In this document: positions 1 through 7,798 of the stretch, in pieces
How the letters are laid out: every line of letters starts with the position of its first letter
How positions within the stretch are numbered: the first letter of the stretch is position 1
Program-made: the position numbers and the translations under genes
NCBI GenBank assembly: GCA_944350265.1
Contig: CALVOG010000007.1
Coordinates: forward strand, 1-64,000
DNA length: 64,000 nucleotides
Direction: 5' to 3'
Origin: an uncultured Clostridia bacterium
GTDB taxonomy: Bacteria; Bacillota; Clostridia; Christensenellales; UBA1242
The notes under the pieces: generated by a model
What the model saw: only the letters and a program-made list of their open reading frames with translations
Databases searched by the model: none
Told to the model about the DNA's origin: nothing

Positions 1-72
1 TAACTTTAGTATTTTTAAAAAGTTGTATGAGTTGCTCTCCTCATACAATTTTTTTATTGCTATTAAAACTTT

Positions 73-101
73 TTGTTGTTTATGATATTTTGTGATATAA
101 T
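73..101 (+). promoter_or_regulatory. uvrB promoter, predicted leaderless
   Basis: A -35-like TTGTTG at 73-78, a 17-bp spacer and an extended -10 (TG at 93-94, TATAAT at 96-101). The uvrB ATG at 108 lies 6 nt past the -10, about where transcription should begin. No Shine-Dalgarno sequence precedes the ATG. I see no LexA-type box. Confidence 0.6.
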
Positions 102-107
102 ATAAGT

Positions 108-2093
108 ATGAATAATGAAAGAAGTGAACATGATTTTGAACTTGTGAGTAAGTATAAACCTGCGGGTGACCAACCAAAGGCAATTGAAGAGTTGGTGGAA
201 GGGTTAGAAGACGGGCTTAAAAACCAAGTGCTTTTGGGTGTGACCGGCTCTGGCAAAACCTTCACAATGGCGAATATCATTGCAAAAGTCAACCGCCCGA
301 CGCTTGTTATTGCGCATAATAAGACCTTGGCAGCGCAACTGTGCAACGAATTTCGAGAGTTTTTTCCAAACAATCGTGTGGAATATTTTGTTTCATATTA
401 TGACTACTATCAGCCCGAAGCATACATCGTTTCCACCGACACTTATATCGAAAAAGATATGTCCGTCAACGACGATATCGACAAACTGCGCTCCTCGGCA
501 ACCTCATCACTGCTTGAAAGAAGAGATGTTATCGTGGTGGCGTCGGTTTCGTGCATATACGGCTTAGGTATCCCAGAAGAATACCTCAAACTCCACATCT
601 CTCTTCGTCCTCAAGACGAGATGGATAGGGATGAACTCATCACGCGCCTTATTAACATTCAGTATACGCGTAACGACGTCGATTTCAAACGCACCACCTT
701 TCGTGTTAAGGGCGACACAGTGGATATTTTTCCTGCGAACCAGTCCGAGTCGGCGATTCGCGTCCGCTTTTTTGGCGACGAGGTGGAAAAGATTTATGAA
801 TTTGACCCAGTGACGGGCAACTTGCTTAGAGAATTAAAATATATCGCCATCTTCCCAGCAACACACTATGCGGTTGGAAAGGAGCGTATGGAGCGCGCGC
901 TTGACGAGATTGAAAAAGACCGCGTGCTTGCCGTTGATAACTTCACCAAAGAGGGGAAACCGCTTGAGGCGGAGCGTATCGGTCAGCGTGTTGCGTATGA
1001 CCTTGAAATGATGCGAGAGGTGGGATATTGCAGTGGCATCGAAAATTATTCGCGCTATTTTGACGGCCGTGCGCCTGGCGAACCACCCTACACGCTTATC
1101 GACTACTTTCCAAACGATTTTTTGACGATTATTGACGAGAGTCATATGACCATTCCGCAAATCCGTGCAATGTTTAACGGCGACCAAGCGCGAAAGAAAT
1201 CGCTTGTCGAGTATGGTTTTCGCTTGGAGGCGGCAAAGGATAACAGACCTTTGAAATTTGAAGAGTTTGAACAGCGCCTTAAACAAACCATCTTCGTTTC
1301 GGCAACGCCAGCGAAATATGAACTTGAAAGGGCGGGGCAGGTTGTGGAGCAGGTCATCCGTCCAACAGGACTACTTGACCCAACGATTGAGGTTAGACCA
1401 ATCAAAAACCAAATCGACGAACTTATGGTTGAGTGCCGTAAAACTATCGACAGAGGCGCGCGGGTTTTGGTGACAACTCTCACCAAAAAAATGGCAGAAA
1501 GTTTAACAACATATCTTGGCGAACATTCCTTCAAAGTGAAATATCTTCACAGTGAAATCGACACAATGGAGCGCGTGGAAATAATCAACGGATTAAGACA
1601 AGGCGAGTTCGACATACTTGTCGGCATTAACCTTTTAAGAGAAGGACTTGATATGCCTGAGGTGGAACTTGTTTGCATTTTGGACGCGGATAAGGAGGGC
1701 TTCCTTCGAAGTGAGGGCGCGCTTATTCAAACGGTGGGCAGAGTGGCACGTAACGCGAACGGCAGGGTGATTATGTTTGCCGACACCATAACCGACAGTA
1801 TGAGACGGGCGATTGACGAAACGGCGCGCCGAAGAAAGTTGCAAATGGAGTATAACGAGAAGCACGGCATAACACCAAAAACCATTATTAAGGAAATTAA
1901 AAACACGCTGGATATCGGCAAAAAGGTAACCGAAAAAACCCTTCTTAAAGGCGACATCCCGCACGAGATTGACCGCCTAACTTCGATGATGAAAATCGCT
2001 TCCTCGCAACTTGATTTTGAGCGCGCGATTGAACTTAGAAATAAGATTGCACTATTAAAGAAAAGGCTGAATAAAAAGGAAGGAATTGAGTAG
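108..2093 (+). CDS. uvrB: Excinuclease ABC subunit B
   Basis: UvrB is the damage-verifying helicase subunit of nucleotide excision repair; UvrA loads it and UvrC follows it. The 661-residue product matches the usual family length. The Walker A motif GVTGSGKT is at residues 44-51, an IDESHMT motif II follows in mid-protein, and a C-terminal UVR coiled coil ([24 protein letters not shown]) binds UvrC. The ATG at 108 gives the normal N-terminus and appears to be leaderless. uvrA follows on the same strand 366 bp downstream but has its own promoter of the same design, so the two are probably separate transcription units. Confidence 0.97.
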   Translation: MNNERSEHDFELVSKYKPAGDQPKAIEELVEGLEDGLKNQVLLGVTGSGKTFTMANIIAKVNRPTLVIAHNKTLAAQLCNEFREFFPNNRVEYFVSYYDYYQPEAYIVSTDTYIEKDMSVNDDIDKLRSSATSSLLERRDVIVVASVSCIYGLGIPEEYLKLHISLRPQDEMDRDELITRLINIQYTRNDVDFKRTTFRVKGDTVDIFPANQSESAIRVRFFGDEVEKIYEFDPVTGNLLRELKYIAIFPATHYAVGKERMERALDEIEKDRVLAVDNFTKEGKPLEAERIGQRVAYDLEMMREVGYCSGIENYSRYFDGRAPGEPPYTLIDYFPNDFLTIIDESHMTIPQIRAMFNGDQARKKSLVEYGFRLEAAKDNRPLKFEEFEQRLKQTIFVSATPAKYELERAGQVVEQVIRPTGLLDPTIEVRPIKNQIDELMVECRKTIDRGARVLVTTLTKKMAESLTTYLGEHSFKVKYLHSEIDTMERVEIINGLRQGEFDILVGINLLREGLDMPEVELVCILDADKEGFLRSEGALIQTVGRVARNANGRVIMFADTITDSMRRAIDETARRRKLQMEYNEKHGITPKTIIKEIKNTLDIGKKVTEKTLLKGDIPHEIDRLTSMMKIASSQLDFERAIELRNKIALLKKRLNKKEGIE

Positions 2094-2325
2094 GTTTAAC
2101 TTTTCATATAGATTTAAAGCGCCTTAAAAATTAATATCTAAAAGACTTTTCAATGTGAAGTTAAAATAAAGAGTTGACTTATCAATGTAAAGATTGTTTA
2201 AAAATTAAGTGTTGAATTTTTAGGCGGAATCTTTTAAAATAAAAAACTTTGTAAGGTTAATTATTTGAGCAGTTTTGACATCTCTGGCTAAAAAATATTC
2301 AAATATTAGGGTAGAGATTTATTCT

Positions 2326-2364
2326 AAATATGGTGTGTTATGCAATGCATACTACACCATATTT
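2326..2364. promoter_or_regulatory. Hyphenated palindrome upstream of uvrA
   Basis: Arms of 19 nt with two mismatches are centred on A2345; the left arm contains TGGTGTGTTATGCA and the right arm is its near reverse complement. A third, shorter copy of the motif in reverse orientation (TTGCATACCACCA) lies at 2367-2379. The set ends about 45 bp before the uvrA -35. It could be an operator or an RNA hairpin. The rest of the 2094-2458 gap is AT-rich with no gene visible. Confidence 0.45.
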
Positions 2365-2423
2365 TGTTGCATACCACCAAAAGCGACAAATAAGGCGTCT
2401 TTTCAAAACTTCCAAATTTCCAC

Positions 2424-2452
2424 TTGTTTTTCTTATCGTTTTGTGGTATAAT
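2424..2452 (+). promoter_or_regulatory. uvrA promoter, predicted leaderless
   Basis: A -35-like TTGTTT at 2424-2429, a 17-bp spacer and TATAAT at 2447-2452. The ATG at 2459 starts 6 nt later, the same geometry as the uvrB promoter, and there is no Shine-Dalgarno sequence. Confidence 0.6.
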
Positions 2453-2458
2453 ATGGGT

Positions 2459-5278
2459 ATGAAAAATCAAATCGTAATCAAAGGCGCAAGGGAAAACAAC
2501 TTGAAAAACATCAGTTTAACCTTGCCAAGGGATAAGTTTATTGTGTTTACCGGCGTTTCGGGGTCGGGCAAAAGTTCGCTGGCGTTCGGCACTATTTTCG
2601 CCGAGGGGCAAAGAAAGTATATGGAGAGTTTGTCGTCGTATGCGCGTATGTTTTTGGGGCAGAGCCAAAAGCCGGATGTCGACACCATTGAGGGGCTTTC
2701 GCCAGCCATTTCCATCGACCAAAAAACCACCAACCACAATCCGCGCTCAACCGTCGGCACGGTGACGGAGATATATGATTATCTTCGTTTGCTTTTTGCC
2801 AACATCGGCACGCCATACTGCCCAAACTGCCACAAAAAAATTCTTCCGCAAACCATTGACCAAATTGTGGACAGCATAAAAAGTTACGGCGAGGGCGCGA
2901 AGGTTTCCATTTTGGCGCCCGTCGTTCGCGGGCAGAAAGGCTCGCAAGCAAAACTCTTTGAAAGTTTGAAAAAGAGTGGATACGCACGCGTTGAAGTGGA
3001 TAATTTCACATATATGCTTGACGACGAGATTAATTTGGATAAGAATTTAAAGCATAATATAAGCGTGGTTGTGGACCGAATTTCCATAAAGGCGGGCAAA
3101 GACGCGCGTCTTGCGGGAAGTTTGGAAACCGCACTCAAACTCTCCGACGGACTGGTGATTGCTAAAACTGACGAAAGAGAGGATTTATATTCCATTAACT
3201 ACGCCTGCCCAACCTGCGGGTGGACGCTTGGCGAATTGACACCAAGGCTTTTCTCGTTCAATGCTCCATATGGCGCTTGTCCAACCTGCTTAGGGCTTGG
3301 CACGAACAGCGATATCGACGAGAATGCGGTTTTAAAAAATTCCAATTTATCAATACGCCAGGGCGCGCTTAACATAACCGGCTGGAAATTTGAAGAGGGC
3401 TCTATGGCGCGGGCATATTTTGAGGCGCTTTCGAAAAAATACGACATCGATTTAGATTGCCCTGTGCGCGACCTATCGCGAGATAAAATCAACATCCTTC
3501 TTTACGGCACAAAAGAGGAAAAAATCGATGTGGAGTTTGCAAGCGAGCACGGAAAGCGTTTTCTCTCTACCACTTTTGAAGGTATTGTCAACAATTTGAG
3601 AAGAAGGTATAAGGAAACCACAAGCGAGTGGGCTAAGTTTGAAATCAGCAGGTTTATGCGCGAAATGCCGTGCGTGACTTGTAAGGGCAAACGTCTTAAC
3701 GAAAGCGCTCTTTCGGTGAAAATTGACGGCAAGGATATCTACGACTTTTGCAACGAAAGCGTGAAAAATTTGTTGCCTATAGTTGAAAATTTGAAGTTAG
3801 ATAAGACCAAACAAACGATTGCTGAGCCTATTGTTAAAGAGGTTGTGAATCGTTTGCAGTTCTTGGAGGACGTGGGGTTAAATTACCTTACTCTTTCGCG
3901 TTCGGCAGATACTCTTTCGGGCGGTGAAGCGCAAAGAATACGTCTTGCCACCCAAATTGGAAGCGGGCTTGTGGGCGTCACTTACATTTTGGACGAGCCG
4001 TCGATTGGACTGCACCAAAGAGACAACGAAAAACTTTTAAGAACGCTTAAAAATTTGAAAGATTTAGGCAACACCGTCATTGTTGTCGAACACGATGAGG
4101 ACACCATTCGCTCTGCCGATTTCTTGGTGGATGTGGGACCTTATGCGGGTGTTCACGGCGGAGAGATTGTGGCATCTGGCACAGTAAGTGAGGTTATGAA
4201 GAACAAAAAATCGGTGACGGCAAAATTTCTTCGTGGTGACGAGAAGGTTGAAACGCCATCTTCGCGCCGAAAGCCAAAGGATTTCATAACCATTAAAGGC
4301 GCCAAGGAAAACAACCTTAAAAACATCACCGTTAAAATTCCAACAGGCGTGTTTACGGCGGTCACTGGCGTTTCTGGCTCTGGTAAAAGTTCGCTTATCA
4401 ACCGCATTATGTTTCCATATCTTTCCAATCTTTTAAACAACAGCAAACTTCCGCTTGGTAAGTGCGAAAAGATTGAAAATGTGCAAGCGATTGACAAGGT
4501 TATCTGTATCGACCAAGCACCAATCGGCAGAACTCCAAGAAGTAACCCGGCAACTTACACCGGCGTGTTCACGGCAATACGCGACCTCTTCGCTTCCACC
4601 GTCGACGCTAAGATGAAGGGGTATAGCGCGGGGAGATTTTCCTTCAACGTTAAGGGTGGAAGATGTGAGGCGTGCGAGGGCGCGGGAGTGAAGGAAATTG
4701 AAATGTATTTCCTGCCTGACATCACTGTGCCGTGCGAAATTTGCAAGGGCAAGCGCTATAATAGGGAAACTTTGGAAGTGAAATATAAGGGGAAGTCGAT
4801 TAGCGATGTTTTGGATATGACGGTTGAGGAGGCGCTTAAATTCTTTGAAAATATCCCAACCATTGCCAATAAATTGCAGTCACTTTTCGATGTTGGTTTG
4901 TCTTACATCAAACTCGGTCAGCCAGCAACGGAACTCTCTGGCGGTGAGGCGCAAAGGGTGAAACTTGCCACAGAACTAAGCAAGCGCGAAACCGGCAAAA
5001 CGATGTATATTTTGGACGAACCGACAACAGGACTTCACGTTTACGACATCAAAAAACTTGTGGCAATTCTTAACCGCCTTATCGGCAACGGCAATTCGGT
5101 GGTGGTGATTGAGCATAACCTCGACGTCATAAAGTGCGCTGACTATATCATCGATATGGGACCAGAAGGTGGCGACGAGGGCGGAACGGTTGTTGTAACT
5201 GGCACGCCAGAAGAAGTTGCGAAGTGCGAAAAAAGTTACACGGGGCAATTTTTGAAAAAGATTTTAAGCGAAAGTTGA
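2459..5278 (+). CDS. uvrA: Excinuclease ABC subunit A
   Basis: UvrA is the ABC-type ATPase dimer that scans DNA for bulky lesions and delivers UvrB. The 939-residue product has two ABC modules, each with a P-loop (GVSGSGKSS near the N-terminus and again in the second half), LSGGEAQR signatures and DEP Walker B motifs. Cysteine pairs of the zinc modules are visible (CPNC, CPTC, CEACEGAG, CEIC). I start it at ATG 2459, where the protein begins MKNQIVIKGARENN as in the family. The frame is open further upstream to 2330 and there is an in-frame ATG at 2453, but those would lie inside the promoter or too near the -10. Confidence 0.96.
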   Translation: MKNQIVIKGARENNLKNISLTLPRDKFIVFTGVSGSGKSSLAFGTIFAEGQRKYMESLSSYARMFLGQSQKPDVDTIEGLSPAISIDQKTTNHNPRSTVGTVTEIYDYLRLLFANIGTPYCPNCHKKILPQTIDQIVDSIKSYGEGAKVSILAPVVRGQKGSQAKLFESLKKSGYARVEVDNFTYMLDDEINLDKNLKHNISVVVDRISIKAGKDARLAGSLETALKLSDGLVIAKTDEREDLYSINYACPTCGWTLGELTPRLFSFNAPYGACPTCLGLGTNSDIDENAVLKNSNLSIRQGALNITGWKFEEGSMARAYFEALSKKYDIDLDCPVRDLSRDKINILLYGTKEEKIDVEFASEHGKRFLSTTFEGIVNNLRRRYKETTSEWAKFEISRFMREMPCVTCKGKRLNESALSVKIDGKDIYDFCNESVKNLLPIVENLKLDKTKQTIAEPIVKEVVNRLQFLEDVGLNYLTLSRSADTLSGGEAQRIRLATQIGSGLVGVTYILDEPSIGLHQRDNEKLLRTLKNLKDLGNTVIVVEHDEDTIRSADFLVDVGPYAGVHGGEIVASGTVSEVMKNKKSVTAKFLRGDEKVETPSSRRKPKDFITIKGAKENNLKNITVKIPTGVFTAVTGVSGSGKSSLINRIMFPYLSNLLNNSKLPLGKCEKIENVQAIDKVICIDQAPIGRTPRSNPATYTGVFTAIRDLFASTVDAKMKGYSAGRFSFNVKGGRCEACEGAGVKEIEMYFLPDITVPCEICKGKRYNRETLEVKYKGKSISDVLDMTVEEALKFFENIPTIANKLQSLFDVGLSYIKLGQPATELSGGEAQRVKLATELSKRETGKTMYILDEPTTGLHVYDIKKLVAILNRLIGNGNSVVVIEHNLDVIKCADYIIDMGPEGGDEGGTVVVTGTPEEVAKCEKSYTGQFLKKILSES

Positions 5279-5390
5279 TAAAATATCGATTAAATGCGGG
5301 CGCTTTTTGTTTCGAAATATTTTTAATAAATTTGCGTAATTTATTTGACTTTATTTTCATATATATGTTTAAATTTTTTTAGGAGGAATT

Positions 5391-5897
5391 ATGAAAAGAG
5401 TTATGTCTTTTGTCGCTGGTATAATTGGAACGGTTGTCAGCGCGTTCATCACATTTTTTTATGGATACTTGGTGCTTGCTTTGATAACAATTTTGGCTGG
5501 GGAAAATATTTCGGGGGATCCCGCAATCAACTTCTTGGTTTTTGCTTACATCTTAATTGAACTTTGCGCCATTGCAAGTTTGGTTTTGTCAATCTTAACG
5601 CTTGTCAACTGCAATAAGAGTGACGAGGAGTATCGAAAGAAAAGAAAACTTTTTATCGCAACAATCGCTATAAATTTTGTTATCGTTCTTTTTATGTTTA
5701 TCACAATGCTCTTAAACACAACGGCAGGAACGATTGTGATTTCGCTTCTTACCATTCTTGCCTATGTTGCTTCAAATGTCCTTTACATTTTGGACCTTAA
5801 GTCAAAGAAAAATGCAAGCGAAACAGTTGCTGTGAACACCAAACCAAGCGAAGAACCAAAACAAGAACAAAAAGAAGAACCAAAAGAAGATAAATAG
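5391..5897 (+). CDS. Small four-helix membrane protein, unknown
   Basis: A 168-residue protein preceded by a strong AGGAGG site 6 nt before the ATG. Hydrophobic segments lie at roughly residues 5-30, 43-68, 82-105 and 108-128, followed by a hydrophilic tail rich in K, E and P (repeated EEPK/QEQK units) that should lie in the cytoplasm. I do not recognise the family with certainty; the layout resembles small Firmicute DUF4064-like membrane proteins. It sits alone between uvrA and the restriction-modification genes. Confidence 0.8.
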   Translation: MKRVMSFVAGIIGTVVSAFITFFYGYLVLALITILAGENISGDPAINFLVFAYILIELCAIASLVLSILTLVNCNKSDEEYRKKRKLFIATIAINFVIVLFMFITMLLNTTAGTIVISLLTILAYVASNVLYILDLKSKKNASETVAVNTKPSEEPKQEQKEEPKEDK

Positions 5898-5933
5898 GTT
5901 TTATCTAATCATCTTTTTAAGGATGGGAGGAGA

Positions 5934-6860
5934 ATGGAATATAAATACGTTAATGGCAATACGATGAAAACTAATGAGGATAATCTTCTTGACCAATACT
6001 ACACAAAAAGAGAAGTTTCTAATCAACTTTTTAAAACGACGTGCGATGTGATTAAAAAATATGAGAAAGATTTAGCAAAGTTTACGTGGTTAGAACCTAG
6101 TGTTGGAGAAGGTTGCTTTTTTGACAACTTGCCAAAGAAAAGACGTATAGGAATTGATATTGACCCAAAACGAGAAGGTGTAATTAAAGAGGATTACTTG
6201 TCATATGAATTGCCAAACAGGAGGCTTATTGTGATTGGAAATCCACCGTTTGGGCACAGGGGTGTTTCGGCGCTGGAGTTCATTAACCATTCGCAAAAAG
6301 CGGAGTATGTGGCGTTCATTTTACCGATGTTTTTTAAGAGTCTTGGAAAAGGTTCCATAAGATACAGAGTGAAAGGTTTTAATCTGATACACGAAGAAAA
6401 TTTACCAAAAAATTCTTTTTATTTGGCGAATGGAAAGGATGTGGATGTTAATTGTTGTTTCCAAATATGGAGCAAAAATCACAAAATTGAAAATGAAGAA
6501 TTTAGTTGGTATAACAATAAAAAAGCAGAACCCTTTGGAAATTATCTAAAAGTTGTGACTGTTTCTCTTGCTAAAAACAGAGAGTGTGGAAAAGAGTGGA
6601 TTTTTGATAAGAGGGCGAATTGGTATTTATCTTCAACTTTTTATAATGAAAATAGGGTGGTTGACTCTTTTGACGGGGTAAAGTATAAGAGCGGAATTGC
6701 TATTATTTACACAACTAAGGATAGGCAACAGATTAGAATGCTTGATAGAATTTTTCAAAATGCAGATTGGTTACAATATTCCAGCCTTGCCACAAATTCG
6801 TGTCACCACATTGGAAAATCGCACATTTTCAAATTATTACAAGACTTTTTAGGAGATTAA
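5934..6860 (+). CDS. Type II DNA methyltransferase (N6-adenine type)
   Basis: A 308-residue S-adenosylmethionine-dependent DNA methylase. Motif I is WLEPSVGEGCFF near residues 52-63, an acidic residue pair for SAM follows (GIDIDP, about 73-78), and the catalytic motif IV is GNPPFG at 102-107, typical of adenine-N6 enzymes. The N-terminal DQYYTK segment resembles those of other type II methylases. It ends 2 nt before the next gene, a predicted nuclease, so the pair reads as a restriction-modification system in which this enzyme protects host DNA. Base composition is visibly more AT-rich than uvrA or rsmH, which suggests horizontal transfer. The recognition sequence cannot be inferred. Confidence 0.85.
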   Translation: MEYKYVNGNTMKTNEDNLLDQYYTKREVSNQLFKTTCDVIKKYEKDLAKFTWLEPSVGEGCFFDNLPKKRRIGIDIDPKREGVIKEDYLSYELPNRRLIVIGNPPFGHRGVSALEFINHSQKAEYVAFILPMFFKSLGKGSIRYRVKGFNLIHEENLPKNSFYLANGKDVDVNCCFQIWSKNHKIENEEFSWYNNKKAEPFGNYLKVVTVSLAKNRECGKEWIFDKRANWYLSSTFYNENRVVDSFDGVKYKSGIAIIYTTKDRQQIRMLDRIFQNADWLQYSSLATNSCHHIGKSHIFKLLQDFLGD

Positions 6861-6862
6861 TT

Positions 6863-7423
6863 ATGGGTAATATTGATGTTAATGATATAATGGAAAAAAT
6901 AATTGATGAGAAGTATGAAGAACTCAATATTTCCGCGGAACAAGCTCATAGATTTGTGAAGATTAAATCGTTTGAGGGCAATGCCATTGGGCAGATAGGA
7001 GAAAACTTTGTGAAAAATGTGTTCAGGGCTTATAATATTCCTATGGAGAAACTTGAACGAGAAATCGTGCACGATGAGTATGATTTGATTTCGAACGGAA
7101 AGAAGGTGGAAGTTAAAACCGCAAGGAAAGGGATAAAGGCCAACACATTTCAATTTAATGGGATAAATCCCATCTATAACCACGATTACATAATTCTAAT
7201 AGGCTTGACCACGAACCAACTTTATTATAGAATTTTGGATGGACATAGTGTTTATGACCATTCAAATAGAAAGCACTATTTAATGGTTGGTGATAAAAAG
7301 AAACAGTTGGTGGCTATGAATCCAGGCAATTCTGTTAACTATAAACTCACATTGCCTCTAAGCGACCTTAAGGATATTTCGGGTTTTGTGGATGAATTAA
7401 AGAAACTTTTTTGTGCGGATTAG
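6863..7423 (+). CDS. Putative type II restriction endonuclease (PD-(D/E)xK)
   Basis: A 186-residue protein that starts at ATG 6863, with AGGAG overlapping the end of the methyltransferase gene. The segment HDEYDLISNGKKVEVKTAR has the D-x(n)-ExK form of a PD-(D/E)xK nuclease core, at roughly residues 72-90. A conserved-looking GQIGENFVK helix precedes it, as in many restriction enzymes. The family is not one I can name. Its function is inferred from this motif and from coupling to the methylase; a non-cleaving partner protein remains possible. Composition is AT-rich like the methylase. Confidence 0.72.
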   Translation: MGNIDVNDIMEKIIDEKYEELNISAEQAHRFVKIKSFEGNAIGQIGENFVKNVFRAYNIPMEKLEREIVHDEYDLISNGKKVEVKTARKGIKANTFQFNGINPIYNHDYIILIGLTTNQLYYRILDGHSVYDHSNRKHYLMVGDKKKQLVAMNPGNSVNYKLTLPLSDLKDISGFVDELKKLFCAD

Positions 7424-7469
7424 CATAATTACAACTAAACTAATTAAATAAGAATGCCTTATTTTAAAG

Positions 7470-7503
7470 TGCGCTCCAAAAGACGATGGGTGCATTTTTT
7501 TAT
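7470..7503 (+). terminator. Rho-independent terminator after the R-M genes
   Basis: The arms TGCGCTC and GGGTGCA pair over 7 bp with two G-T wobbles, and a run of T follows. The rest of 7424-7798 is AT-rich without a gene; a TATAAT-like box near 7760 probably drives the following operon. Confidence 0.55.
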
Positions 7504-7798
7504 ACAAAATCTTCGTATTAAAAGATTCATTAAAGATTCATTAATGTTTAGTTAATTTTTTATCTATTTTATACAATATATGACATATGTAAGGATTGCT
7601 TAAAATGATGTGGTTAAAAACTTATGATTTTTTAGAGGGTTTGAGGTTGAATAAGTAAGATTGCAAGGGTGTTTGCGGTTATTTGGTGGATTTTTGGCGA
7701 TTTATAGAATAAAATTGTGTAATTTTATTATTTTATTTTGATTTTTTGGTGAAAATAAGTTATAATGGAATTGACTATTAAAAGTAGAGGAGTTTTTT

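Noticed and set aside
834..1286. 150-residue open frame opposite uvrB
   Set aside because: It is antisense to a clear gene with normal codon structure and has no motif or ribosome site.
2330..2458. 43-residue N-terminal extension of UvrA
   Set aside because: It would include the palindrome and the promoter; the family N-terminus begins at the ATG at 2459.
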